Origin: Alphaproteobacteria bacterium
GTDB taxonomy: Bacteria > Pseudomonadota > Alphaproteobacteria > Micavibrionales > Micavibrionaceae
Length of the DNA: 34,288 nt
Reading direction: 5' to 3'
Assembly (NCBI GenBank): GCA_009929775.1
Contig: RZZS01000025.1
Span: 1-34,288 of the forward strand
In this document: in pieces, positions 18,904-27,294 of the stretch
Layout: the number at the start of each line of letters is the position of its first letter
Position numbering within the stretch: position 1 is the stretch's first letter
The notes under the pieces: model-generated
Told to the model about the DNA's origin: nothing
Database searches by the model: none
The model's input: only the letters and a program-made list of their open reading frames with translations
Made by a program: the position numbers and the translations under genes

Positions 18904-19614
18904 ATGTCCGAAATTTCCGCCGAGGCCCCTTCCATGACCGACCTGTCCCCGGACGATGTAATTGACTTCCTGCGCACCGATCCTTCGTTTTTGCAGAAAC
19001 ACCCGGAAATTTTCGAGTTTCTTGCCCCTCCGGCGGGCAGTTCCGACCGAAAAGTCGCGGACTTTCAGTCCTATATGATCGCCCGTCTACGGGCCGACAA
19101 GGACGCAGTCATCCAGACAACGCGCGAAATCGTCGAAAACTCCCGCGCCAACATGAACAACCAGCACCGCGTGCATCAGGCCGTGTTGCTGCTGCTCGAG
19201 GCAAACAGTTTCGACGATTTCATCCGTACGATCACGATGGACATTTCCGCGATTCTTGATGTCGACATCACGGCGCTGATCGTCGAATCGAACGGGCGCG
19301 ACATCCCGCACGTCCATACAAGCGGCATCCGGGTCGTGCCCGAAGGCACGATCGACCGCTGGATGGGCGACAAGAGCGCCCTGCTCCAGAGCAATATTCA
19401 GGGAATCGAGGCCATCTATGGCGGCGGCGCGAACCTCGTCGCCTCGCAGGCGTTGCTGCGCGTCGATATTTCCATGAACACGCCGCCCGCGATCCTTGCT
19501 TTTGGCAGCCGCGACCCGAACGGTTTCGAGGAAGGCCAGGCCACCGATCAGGTCGCCTTTCTCGCCCGCGTCGTCGAGCGCTGTTTCCGGTCATGGCTGA
19601 ATTTGCCGAAGTGA
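18904..19614 (+). CDS. DUF484 family protein
   Basis: 236 residues. The N-terminal part has the family pattern DVIDFLRTDPSFLQKHPEIFEFL (about 19-41). A coiled-coil stretch (about 55-95) follows, then a GAF-like domain (about 100-230). The function of DUF484 is unknown; in many proteobacteria it lies directly before xerC, as here (24-bp gap). That linkage suggests a shared transcript, and perhaps a role near chromosome dimer resolution, but this is inference. Confidence 0.88.
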   Translation: MSEISAEAPSMTDLSPDDVIDFLRTDPSFLQKHPEIFEFLAPPAGSSDRKVADFQSYMIARLRADKDAVIQTTREIVENSRANMNNQHRVHQAVLLLLEANSFDDFIRTITMDISAILDVDITALIVESNGRDIPHVHTSGIRVVPEGTIDRWMGDKSALLQSNIQGIEAIYGGGANLVASQALLRVDISMNTPPAILAFGSRDPNGFEEGQATDQVAFLARVVERCFRSWLNLPK

Positions 19615-19638
19615 GTACGAATAGCGAGTTGCAGGACA

Positions 19639-20604
19639 ATGATTTCAGGCTCGTCACAGAATTCTTGCGACTCGCTCCTCACGACTCGCGACTCATATTG
19701 CGCCGCCGACCTTGCGCAAAGTCTTGACGAATGGCAGGACTGGCTGCGCTACGAAAAGAACGTCTCGAAACATACCTTCCGCGCCTATACGGGCGACGTG
19801 GCCGTTTTTATCGCGTTCCTTGCGCGGCATCACGAGCAGAAAATCGGATTGAACGCCCTCTCCGGCGCGCGCATCAACGACTTTCGGGCGTGGCTCTCCC
19901 GCCGGGCGATGGACGGGACGAAAGCCGCCACCCGCGCCCGCGCGCTCTCGGGCGTGAAGAATTTCCTGAACTGGCTCGACCGGCAGGGCATCGCCCACAA
20001 CGCCGCTGTTAAAGCCGTCCGCTCTCCCAAACTCCCCCACCGCCTGCCGAAACCGCTTTACGAAGACCAGATCAAGACGGTATTGCTCCCGGTGCGCGAG
20101 GACTGGACGGGTCTGCGGGATCAGGCGCTGTTCACACTGCTCTACGGGGCGGGCCTGCGGATCGACGAGGCGCTTTCGCTGAACGTCGGACATCTGCCCC
20201 GCGACGGCTTCCTCACCGTGCGCGGCAAGGGCAACAAGGAGCGGAGAGTCCCGATGCTGCCCATCGTCCAGAAAACCATCGACGATTACCGCGCCGCCTG
20301 CCCCTTTCCGGAAACGACGGACCGTCCGCTGTTCCTCGGCGCGCGAGGCAAGCGCCTCAATCAGGGCGTCGCCCAGCGGGACATGCGGACGATACGGGGG
20401 AATATGGGCCTTCCGGAAACCGCCACGCCCCACGCGCTGCGCCACAGTTTCGCGACGCACCTCCTGCAGAACGGCGCGAATTTACGCGAAATTCAAGAAC
20501 TGCTCGGCCACGCGTCCTTAAGCACGACCCAGCGCTACACAGAAATAAATGCGAAGGAACTGATTCGCATTTATAAGGCCGCACACCCCCGGGTTACCGG
20601 GTAG
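19639..20604 (+). CDS. xerC: Tyrosine recombinase XerC
   Basis: Resolves chromosome dimers at dif with XerD at cell division. 321 residues. The SAM-like N-terminal domain (27-125) is followed by the catalytic domain. All catalytic residues are seen: Arg174 (GAGLRIDEAL), Lys197 (RGKGNKER), His265 and Arg268 (HALRHSF), His291 (LLGHASL) and Tyr300 (QRYTEI). The first 22 residues (ISGSSQNSCDSLLTTRDSY) are unlike the family and are encoded by a GACTCGC-rich repeat, so the true start may be later or the repeat may have extended the protein. ATG 19639 has AGGA close upstream. Confidence 0.92.
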   Translation: MISGSSQNSCDSLLTTRDSYCAADLAQSLDEWQDWLRYEKNVSKHTFRAYTGDVAVFIAFLARHHEQKIGLNALSGARINDFRAWLSRRAMDGTKAATRARALSGVKNFLNWLDRQGIAHNAAVKAVRSPKLPHRLPKPLYEDQIKTVLLPVREDWTGLRDQALFTLLYGAGLRIDEALSLNVGHLPRDGFLTVRGKGNKERRVPMLPIVQKTIDDYRAACPFPETTDRPLFLGARGKRLNQGVAQRDMRTIRGNMGLPETATPHALRHSFATHLLQNGANLREIQELLGHASLSTTQRYTEINAKELIRIYKAAHPRVTG

Positions 20605-20623
20605 GTGGTCGTATACAACCACC
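20604..20623. terminator. Small hairpin between convergent xerC and lpdA
   Basis: GGTGGT (20604-20609) pairs with ACCACC (20618-20623) across a CGTATACA loop. It sits at the xerC stop codon in a 66-bp convergent gap and could serve both directions; there is no long T-run. Confidence 0.35.
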
Positions 20624-20670
20624 AGATCAAGAAAAACAGCCCGTACCGAGAGAAATGTTTTTCAGATCAT

Positions 20671-22065
20671 TTAGATATGTATCGGCCTTCCGTGCACCGC
20701 CAGCGCCGCCTCCTTGACGACCTCTTCAAGCGTCGGGTGGGCATGGCAGGTACGCGCAATGTCTTCGCTGGAGGCGCCAAACTCCATGGCAATCGCCACC
20801 TCGGCGATCAGTGTACCCGCTTCGGGGCCGATAATGTGCGCCCCGAGTACCCGGTCGGTGCGAGCGTCCGCCAGAATTTTAACGAAGCCGTCCGTAGCGC
20901 CCATCGCGCGGGCCCGGCCATTGGCCATGAACGGAAATTTTCCGACCTTGTAATCGACGCCCTGCTCTTTCAGCTGTTCCTCGGTCTTACCCACTTGCGC
21001 GGCTTCCGGCCATGTGTAGACGACACCGGGGATCAAATTATAATCGACATGGCCCGCCTGCCCGTCCAGCAATTCGGCAAGTGCAATACCCTCGTCCTCG
21101 GCTTTGTGGGCCAGCATTGGCCCCGCGATCACATCTCCGATTGCGTAAATCCCCGCCACGTTCGTCTGAAAACGGGCGTCTGTTTTGATACGACCGCGCT
21201 CATCCAGTTCGACCCCGACCGTGTCGAGGCCTAGCCCTTCCGTAAACGGCTTGCGCCCGACAGCGACAAGGAGGATGTCAGCCCTCACGCTTTCCACCTC
21301 GCCGCCTCCGACCGGTTCCATCGTAAGCTCGACACCGCGCTTCGAGGTCCGCGCTCCTGTAACCTTTCTTTCAAGAATGAATTCAAGCCCCTGCTTTTTC
21401 ATTATTTTTTGCATTTCGCTTGATATTTCGCAATCCATTCCCAGCAGGATACGGTCGAGATACTCCACAACCTGAACTTTGGCGCCTAGCCGGCTCCAGA
21501 CGCTTGCCATTTCGAGTCCGATATAGCCACCCCCGATCACGACCATGCTTTCCGGAACCGTTTCCAGCGCCAGCGCGCCGGTCGAGGAAACGATCCTCTC
21601 TTCGTCGATCGCGATACCGGGCAGAGAAATAACGTCCGAACCGGTGGCGATGACGATGCTCTTCGCGTCAAATTGTTTGCCCTCGACCTCGACGCGCCCG
21701 CTCCCGACGATTTTCGCCGCGCCGCGGATCCAGTCGATCCTGTTTTTTCGGAACAGGAACTCGATGCCTTTTGTGTTGGCTTCGACGACCTTGTCTTTAT
21801 GGCCCATCATGGTGTCCAGATCGAGCGAAACGTCGCCGGTCCGCACGCCGAAGCCTGCAAGATGCTTGCGCGCTTCTTCATATTTTTCGGAGGCGTGCAA
21901 GAGGGCTTTAGAGGGTATGCAGCCGACATTGAGGCACGTGCCGCCAAGCGTTCCGCGCTTTTCCACACAGGCGACCTTCATGCCGAGTTGCGCGCAGCGC
22001 ACCGCGCAGACATAACCGCCGGGACCGGCGCCGATGACGATCACGTCGTAGCTGTCTTCACTCAT
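20671..22065 (-). CDS. lpdA: Dihydrolipoyl dehydrogenase (E3)
   Basis: FAD-dependent flavoprotein, 464 residues, that reoxidises dihydrolipoamide in 2-oxoacid dehydrogenase complexes. The FAD-binding GAGPGGYVCA is at 12-21, the redox disulfide Cys44/Cys49 is in GGTCLNVGC, the NAD-binding GGGYIGLEMA is in the middle, and the catalytic pair His443/Glu448 is in HPTLEE. The E2 gene odhB, same strand, lies 5.4 kb upstream, and E3 likely serves it. In related genomes the two are usually close; here the 22149-27201 island separates them. Confidence 0.95.
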   Translation of the reverse strand: MSEDSYDVIVIGAGPGGYVCAVRCAQLGMKVACVEKRGTLGGTCLNVGCIPSKALLHASEKYEEARKHLAGFGVRTGDVSLDLDTMMGHKDKVVEANTKGIEFLFRKNRIDWIRGAAKIVGSGRVEVEGKQFDAKSIVIATGSDVISLPGIAIDEERIVSSTGALALETVPESMVVIGGGYIGLEMASVWSRLGAKVQVVEYLDRILLGMDCEISSEMQKIMKKQGLEFILERKVTGARTSKRGVELTMEPVGGGEVESVRADILLVAVGRKPFTEGLGLDTVGVELDERGRIKTDARFQTNVAGIYAIGDVIAGPMLAHKAEDEGIALAELLDGQAGHVDYNLIPGVVYTWPEAAQVGKTEEQLKEQGVDYKVGKFPFMANGRARAMGATDGFVKILADARTDRVLGAHIIGPEAGTLIAEVAIAMEFGASSEDIARTCHAHPTLEEVVKEAALAVHGRPIHI

Positions 22066-22148
22066 TTCGATAACCCGCTCCGCTCCATGCGCCTGATACG
22101 AATGAAGAAAGATAGCAGCCCCTACCCCGCCGTCAACAGAGCCGTGCG

Positions 22149-23411
22149 CTAGCCCGGTTGCAATCCGCCGTCGCCACGCGCATAACTATGACGAGCGATC
22201 CCGCGCGCTTCCTTGGTTCCGACGAACCGCAAGGGCGTTACGTCCATGAGCTGATAGGTGCGCATGTGCCTGATCGGGTCGAAATGCGCGGGATCGTTCG
22301 GCACGAGAATATGAATATCCGCGTTGTTATCGGGCCCGGCGGCATTCTTGCGCAAGCGCTCGATCGCCGTACCGTCCGGAAGCGAGAGCGTGAACGAACC
22401 GGGCGAACGCCGATCATCCCGCAAAGCCGCCAGCGCGCCCGTGCGAAACTCCGTATAGAACACCTCGCGCACGCGGGCGGGCGTCTGTATCGCATTGGCC
22501 GTGTAAATGGCCAGCGACAGGGCGGGCGGCGTCGTACGGCCGTTTTCAACGTAGGCAGCCTCGAACAGGCTTCCGTCGTCCATCCGCAGGACCGCGAGCT
22601 GAACCTCCTGATCTTCCGGCCCCGCCTTCGCACAGACGCCCCGCAGGCGGCACATCATGTAATCGTTTATTGTTCTGTTGCAAGCATCTGAATCCGGGAT
22701 GCAAACATGTTCTGCTTCATGAGCACCGAACAGGAATTCCGACGCGCGGCGCAGCGACTCCATATTCTCCCGCCCGGTCACTTCAAGAACGGAATGCCGG
22801 AACATGTCCCCCGCCCGGGCGGTGAAAACCTCGTCTTCGGCAACACTCGCAAGCGGTCTGCCGGTATAAGGGGAGATCAAATGCCGCGCCGGGTCGAACG
22901 CCGGAAGAAGATGAACGTTCATATCCGGGTTGACGCGGTTCAACAGACAAAGGCAACTCGCGCACGGCACCGCCCGCCGCCCCTCCTCGCCGTCCAGAAG
23001 AGCGATGTTTTTCTCGTAGTTGGCGCGCGCTCCCACGAACCAGATATCGGTGACAAGATCGTCTCCCCGGTCGAGCAGCTGGTCGAACGAACTCACCGCA
23101 TTGAATTCCGCGCAAAGCCGCCAGGTATAGTCGGTCACGATCTGGCGGTTCACACCGAGAAAGGAACGCCCGTCGCGGGTACCCGCAATCGCCGCACCAT
23201 GAAACATGTCCTCGCCCTTGTGACCTTGTATGGCGCGATATTCGTTGGCGTGACGGCGAGCCCGAAACAGCGCGGCCAGAACGACGTTGAGCGCCTGCTG
23301 TTCCGGCGGCAATTCCTGAAGACGGGGATCGATCGCGACAAGCGGCGTTCCGCGCATCGCGCTGACACCCGTGATCCGGCCCTCGCCGTCCTTATCGATC
23401 AGGATTTCCAT
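22149..23411 (-). CDS. Tandem cytidine-deaminase-like protein (one active-looking, one degenerate domain)
   Basis: 420 residues; no named family recognised with certainty. Domain 1 (about 65-170) has the cytidine deaminase layout: GAAIAGTRDGRSFLGVNRQ (72-90), Cys100-Ala-Glu102 and PCASC with Cys150 and Cys153. These are three zinc ligands plus the catalytic Glu. Domain 2 (about 265-325) repeats the strand-helix pattern (LAVLRMDDGSLFEAAYVENG), but the C-A-E helix reads PPALSLAIY, so it has no zinc site. E. coli Cdd also pairs an active and an inactive domain, but is otherwise different and shorter. Cys237, Cys244, Cys254 and Cys260 between the domains could bind a metal. It starts 3 bp after the stop of the 874-residue gene, so the two are one operon. 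Confidence 0.72.
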   Translation of the reverse strand: MEILIDKDGEGRITGVSAMRGTPLVAIDPRLQELPPEQQALNVVLAALFRARRHANEYRAIQGHKGEDMFHGAAIAGTRDGRSFLGVNRQIVTDYTWRLCAEFNAVSSFDQLLDRGDDLVTDIWFVGARANYEKNIALLDGEEGRRAVPCASCLCLLNRVNPDMNVHLLPAFDPARHLISPYTGRPLASVAEDEVFTARAGDMFRHSVLEVTGRENMESLRRASEFLFGAHEAEHVCIPDSDACNRTINDYMMCRLRGVCAKAGPEDQEVQLAVLRMDDGSLFEAAYVENGRTTPPALSLAIYTANAIQTPARVREVFYTEFRTGALAALRDDRRSPGSFTLSLPDGTAIERLRKNAAGPDNNADIHILVPNDPAHFDPIRHMRTYQLMDVTPLRFVGTKEARGIARHSYARGDGGLQPG

Positions 23412-23414
23412 GCC

Positions 23415-26039
23415 TCAGCCGACCTCGAACCGCCAGCCAGCCACCGCGGCGGAACATTCCGACACAAGCGCCTCCCTCCGTTCCAGCCCCTTGCGGAACG
23501 CTTCAGCGACGTGAAGCGCCTGCCCGACCGTCCGGACCACCTCAACGTTCATATCGGAAAGCTCCTTAGCGGAAAACATTTCAAGAAGGCCGTCCCACGG
23601 CCCGAGTTTCCGACCGCAATGGTATTCCGGGTCGTTGCAGATAATGATTTTCCGGCTGGCTTTCCCGGTCAGGTTATCGAGCATTGCCGCCGCGATCTCC
23701 TGCACCGTTCCCGGTCCGCCGCGACGCGCGACGCAGACCTGAACGTCCGGCATCAGAATGCCGGGGACGCGATCCTCCATATCCGGAACCATGGTCCATT
23801 CAAACCCGGCATCCTCATATCCGGGTGGGTTCTTTTCGATTGCGGCGAGCGGCGTCGTGACACCGAATTGCCAGACATTCTCTCCGTTCCGGGCCGCGTC
23901 GATCCCGGCCTGCGCGAATTCGTTCATATCGCCCTCGCCGCCGTGACCGTGGCGAATACCCCAGCCTTTGGCGATGAAACCGCGCACCAGCCTTCGGGAA
24001 TCGGTCAGGCCGTCCAGATCCTGACTTTTCGCCGACCCGAGAAACGCGACGTTGAACGTTCTCGGCGATTGGGGAATGTCGAAATCCCACCGCTGCGCGT
24101 CGCGCGGGTAGCGTATGAACTCGTGCGGCTTCCATGATGCGTCGAGCCCGTTGACAAGTCCCCCGCTCCGGAGCGGATCCCGGTAGGAATGCTCCGGGAG
24201 AAGTGCCGATTTCCCCTTGCGGTGCAAGGACGCAAAAAGCTTGTGCAGGGCGGGATCGGCCAGAACGACAGGACCGCCCTTGATGGCATGATCCCCGAGC
24301 GACTGGCCGACAACCCAGCTTGAAACAAGAGTAAGACGCCGCACCTTGTCGAGCAGTGTCATATCCTGACGCGGCGGAAAAACGATCAACCCCCGGAACT
24401 TTCGTTTCAGTTCCCTGAAATCGGCCATCGAGGACAGTTCGATGGGGTCGCGGGATATGCGGTAGCCGTTCTGTGCCAGATTGAATTCGTTGCCCTGCAC
24501 TTCACACAGGTCGGTCGGGTCGAGGTTTCCCATGAGGTTCCGGTCCGTGAGCAACAGCACCAATCGCGGCTTTATCCATGGCCTTGGCTCGCCGCCCGGA
24601 CGAAGCGGCAATTGCGCCACCTTGATGAGCGCCCGAACCGCACGGGCATTGTGCGTCTCAAGGTGCATCCGCCCGTCGCGCTCCTGAATTTCGGCCACGC
24701 TTACGTCGGGCCGGTCCTGAAAAGCGATATGGTTTTCCAGTTCGAAGCAATCGCAATCGGAGGGCTGCGGCTGCCTCAGGAGCTGATAGGTCTGAACGCC
24801 CGTCACAGCGCAACTCCGCCCGCTCCCCTTGACCTCGGATAAAATCAGGCTGCTCCGGATCGTCAAGCGCCGGTCGACTCTTCCCTCCGGATCCGCCCTC
24901 GATTGCTCCATGTCATCGAACGCCGCATTGACGTCGTCGAAGAAACTGTCCATTCCCGCAACTTGCGCCATATACGCCATTTCGCTGCCCGGAATGCGTT
25001 TTTCCTGCCCCGGCAGAACCAGATGGCGATATTTTTGCATCCGCGGATGGTCGATCAGGCCCGGTTCGTGGAACTCCATGACGATGTCGCTGGAAAGCGT
25101 CGCGGAACCGGCTTTGTAGCCTCTTTCATCAGTCAAGCCGCCGTGCCGCTCGAGACTTTTGACGAGGACCGCGGCGGCTTTTGCCTTGGACATGGCGTTT
25201 CCCTCGCCTGTGCCGCTTTCCTCCGGAGCGTTGGGCATGGCGCCGACGAGGTCCGACAAGTACCGGAAATCGGTGGCGATCCCGCACTCCCTGAAAAGCT
25301 GCGCGAAATCGAAACCCTTCTTCCGGTTGTTGCTACAGAAATAAACAACGCGGTCCGCCCTGACATCGACAGGCGGCGCGGCCTCGTTGAACGCCTTCCG
25401 GATCTTGCCCGCTCTCGTGATTTTTCCGTATTGGTCGGCAACCTCCGCTTCGGTCTCGCAGATATGGATTCGCGCCTGTTTCAGCTTTTCCGTATCGAGA
25501 CCGACATACGCAAACAGGTCGTCCCAGAAGCCGCGCCCGTCTTCTCCTCTCGGGTTGTAGACAACCAGAGGTTTCGGCTTCGCTTTTCCCTTGCGTCCGA
25601 AACGCCTGTCGGCCCCCTCAAGGGCCTTCAGGATGACAAGAGCCTCATAAAAATTACCCGGGCCTACGATTTTGGGTCCGGGTTTTTTCAGGAGTTCGTC
25701 CACTTGCGCGGCATGGCGGGAATGAAAATGTTCGCCGATGATCCAGGGACTGAGTCCCTTGGCCTGACAGGCCTCGCGCAACCGGATCTGTGTCCGGACC
25801 GCCCTCCATGTCAGCGGCAGACGCGCCGTCGATGCCGGTCCCGTCGTATCCCCGTTTGTATTGACGTACGCTCCGGGATGCTCGGACATCATCCCCTGCG
25901 CGTCCATTCGCAAGAACTGCCGATAGAGACCGCTGTCCTTGTCGAGAGTTCCTTTGCCCCGATCCCCGGTGACGGAGGCGATCCCGATAGCGATGTCCGT
26001 CTTTTCCCTGTCAATCAGTCCGAGTGCCCTGTTTGCCAT
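23415..26039 (-). CDS. Multidomain protein: LOG-like / HAM1-RdgB-like NTP pyrophosphatase / LOG-like / LOG
   Basis: 874 residues. About 15-205: degenerate LOG-like Rossmann domain (IVGPGNFYEALVIL in place of PGGxGTxxE; KPLVVYNPRGEDGRGFWDDLFAYV). About 228-478: HAM1/RdgB-like domain. SNNRKKGFD (236-244) fits TxNxxKxxE with Glu to Asp, EESGTGEGNAMSKAKAAA (273-290) fits the family's second motif, TDERG (303-307) stands where DDSG is expected, and THNARAVRAL (462-471) sits where SHRxxAL is expected. About 490-640: a second degenerate LOG-like region (GLIVFPPRQDMTLLDKVRRL, GGPVVLAD). About 661-850: near-complete LOG domain with GSAKS, HGHGGEGDMNEF, MEDR and RGGPGTVQE (772-780). RdgB hydrolyses non-canonical purine NTPs to NMP plus PPi; LOG splits NMP into base and ribose phosphate. 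No signal peptide or membrane segment. First gene of a two-gene operon. Domain calls are by eye. Confidence 0.68.
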   Translation of the reverse strand: MANRALGLIDREKTDIAIGIASVTGDRGKGTLDKDSGLYRQFLRMDAQGMMSEHPGAYVNTNGDTTGPASTARLPLTWRAVRTQIRLREACQAKGLSPWIIGEHFHSRHAAQVDELLKKPGPKIVGPGNFYEALVILKALEGADRRFGRKGKAKPKPLVVYNPRGEDGRGFWDDLFAYVGLDTEKLKQARIHICETEAEVADQYGKITRAGKIRKAFNEAAPPVDVRADRVVYFCSNNRKKGFDFAQLFRECGIATDFRYLSDLVGAMPNAPEESGTGEGNAMSKAKAAAVLVKSLERHGGLTDERGYKAGSATLSSDIVMEFHEPGLIDHPRMQKYRHLVLPGQEKRIPGSEMAYMAQVAGMDSFFDDVNAAFDDMEQSRADPEGRVDRRLTIRSSLILSEVKGSGRSCAVTGVQTYQLLRQPQPSDCDCFELENHIAFQDRPDVSVAEIQERDGRMHLETHNARAVRALIKVAQLPLRPGGEPRPWIKPRLVLLLTDRNLMGNLDPTDLCEVQGNEFNLAQNGYRISRDPIELSSMADFRELKRKFRGLIVFPPRQDMTLLDKVRRLTLVSSWVVGQSLGDHAIKGGPVVLADPALHKLFASLHRKGKSALLPEHSYRDPLRSGGLVNGLDASWKPHEFIRYPRDAQRWDFDIPQSPRTFNVAFLGSAKSQDLDGLTDSRRLVRGFIAKGWGIRHGHGGEGDMNEFAQAGIDAARNGENVWQFGVTTPLAAIEKNPPGYEDAGFEWTMVPDMEDRVPGILMPDVQVCVARRGGPGTVQEIAAAMLDNLTGKASRKIIICNDPEYHCGRKLGPWDGLLEMFSAKELSDMNVEVVRTVGQALHVAEAFRKGLERREALVSECSAAVAGWRFEVG

Positions 26040-26232
26040 GAGCTACTCCGTTGTTGTCTACTCTTTCACACACCGGACTCTCTTCGTACGCACCGCGGAG
26101 CCACGTGATACTCACTATTGGTTCTAATATAAAAAAACAAGCCTTTTATTTTTCAGAATATTAATGTAAGGTATCCGTTCGCCTGACGAATCGTGCCCCG
26201 GCTCCCCCACTCCCGATTGCCAGTATCAAGAC
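26040..26232. promoter_or_regulatory. Divergent intergenic region of the nucleotide-enzyme island
   Basis: 193 bp between two divergent starts, far more AT-rich than its surroundings around 26120-26175. TATATTAG (minus strand, near 26126-26133) and AATATTAATG (plus strand, near 26157) are possible -10 elements, but no -35 partner is convincing. A shared regulatory region for both transcription units is plausible. Confidence 0.35.
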
Positions 26233-27201
26233 ATGCACCCCACCCCGTTCGACCACATGCAGCGCGCCGTCGATGTCGTCAACAACAGCGAGCACCCGCA
26301 GAACAAGATCGCCGCTACAATCGCGGGGGAAGATTTCGACGGCAGCCATTATTCGGTTGTGCATACAAACTTCTGGCCGGAAATCATCAAGGGCCGAATC
26401 GGGCCGGACACGCGCATCGGCAATGCCAGCGGCACGATTCACGCCGAAACCGCCTGCATCCTGAAATCTCCGTGCACCGAAGGCGCAAGCATTTTCGTCA
26501 CAGACCCCATCTGCCCGAACTGCGCGAAGAACATCGCCGAAGCGGGAATCCGCAACGTCTATATCGACCACAAAGGATTCGAAAAGGACTTCCTCACTCG
26601 CCGCCGCGAGTTCTTCGAGCATATGAGCCTTGCGATCTGCGAGAAAGCCGGGATTAACGTATATGAAATCCGCCGGCGGGAAGAGCGCATCACGCCGATT
26701 CTGGAAACGGCGGCGAACCGGGCCGTTCATATCGAAACACCCGTTGAACTGCAGGAGGCGCACAGCTCTTTCGTCGATTTCATCGCAAAACAGGAGCGGC
26801 TCCGCGAAGATACGCCATTTGCAATCGGCTTTGGCCACGAGCGGGCGAAAGACCGAACGATTGCGCTGATCGCGCCGACCCATCCGGTCGCCGGACTTTC
26901 CAGCCGACTCGACAGCGACCTTCTCGCCCGCCCCGACGGCAAGTACAGCTATATCATGGAGCCGGTCAACCGGTTGCTGATGAACGCCGCGCGTCTCGGC
27001 ATCCGCCTCGACCATAACCATCTCTACTCCAGCCGGCTCCCAACCGCACGCGAGCAGGTGAACCTGATCGGCGCGGACGTGCATCGTCTTCACGTCGGGA
27101 ACCTTCACGACGCGAGGGACCTGTCGGCGTACGAGGCCATGCGCCTGCTCGAGAGCAAGAGGGTTCTGGCGTTCGAGGCCCTCGAAGATGTAACGACCTA
27201 G
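26233..27201 (+). CDS. dCMP/cytidine deaminase-like protein with a degenerate second half
   Basis: 322 residues. The N-terminal half has the deaminase zinc site: His70-Ala-Glu72 in GTIHAETACI and Cys94/Cys97 in DPICPNCAKNIAEAG. This layout is that of the dCMP deaminase/RibD-type family. The C-terminal half (about 195-295) appears to repeat the fold: EPVNRLLMNAARLGIRLDHN and LYSSRLPTAREQVNLIGAD align in pattern with HAE...NA and the PCxxC helix. The His of HAE and both cysteines are gone (PTAREQ), so this half should be inactive or bind ligand. It is transcribed away from the two-gene operon and reads toward odhB. Substrate unknown; a cytosine nucleotide is most likely. Confidence 0.75.
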   Translation: MHPTPFDHMQRAVDVVNNSEHPQNKIAATIAGEDFDGSHYSVVHTNFWPEIIKGRIGPDTRIGNASGTIHAETACILKSPCTEGASIFVTDPICPNCAKNIAEAGIRNVYIDHKGFEKDFLTRRREFFEHMSLAICEKAGINVYEIRRREERITPILETAANRAVHIETPVELQEAHSSFVDFIAKQERLREDTPFAIGFGHERAKDRTIALIAPTHPVAGLSSRLDSDLLARPDGKYSYIMEPVNRLLMNAARLGIRLDHNHLYSSRLPTAREQVNLIGADVHRLHVGNLHDARDLSAYEAMRLLESKRVLAFEALEDVTT

Positions 27202-27238
27202 AGCATTTTCCAGACAGGTTGACTCACCCCCACCCAAC

Positions 27239-27292
27239 CCTCCCCCGCTTGCGGGGGAGGGCAATGAGGCTTTGGTTTGGCGAAGCCAAAGC
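27239..27292. repeat. Two adjacent hairpins downstream of the deaminase gene
   Basis: CCTCCCCCGC (27239-27248) pairs with GCGGGGGAGG (27251-27260), and GCTTTGG (27269-27275) pairs with CCAAAGC (27286-27292). On the minus strand these would translate as the low-complexity PSPASGGGLGGGE common to such repeats. They lie in the 240-bp convergent gap between the deaminase gene and odhB and may also stop transcription. Confidence 0.6.
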
Positions 27293-27294
27293 AA

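Noticed and set aside
22707..24137. 476-codon open frame on the plus strand
   Set aside because: It is antisense to the deaminase and LOG/HAM1 genes, which show clear motifs; the antisense protein is Arg/His-rich and resembles nothing.
24903..26108. 401-codon open frame on the plus strand
   Set aside because: Antisense shadow of the 874-residue gene in GC-rich DNA; no motifs.
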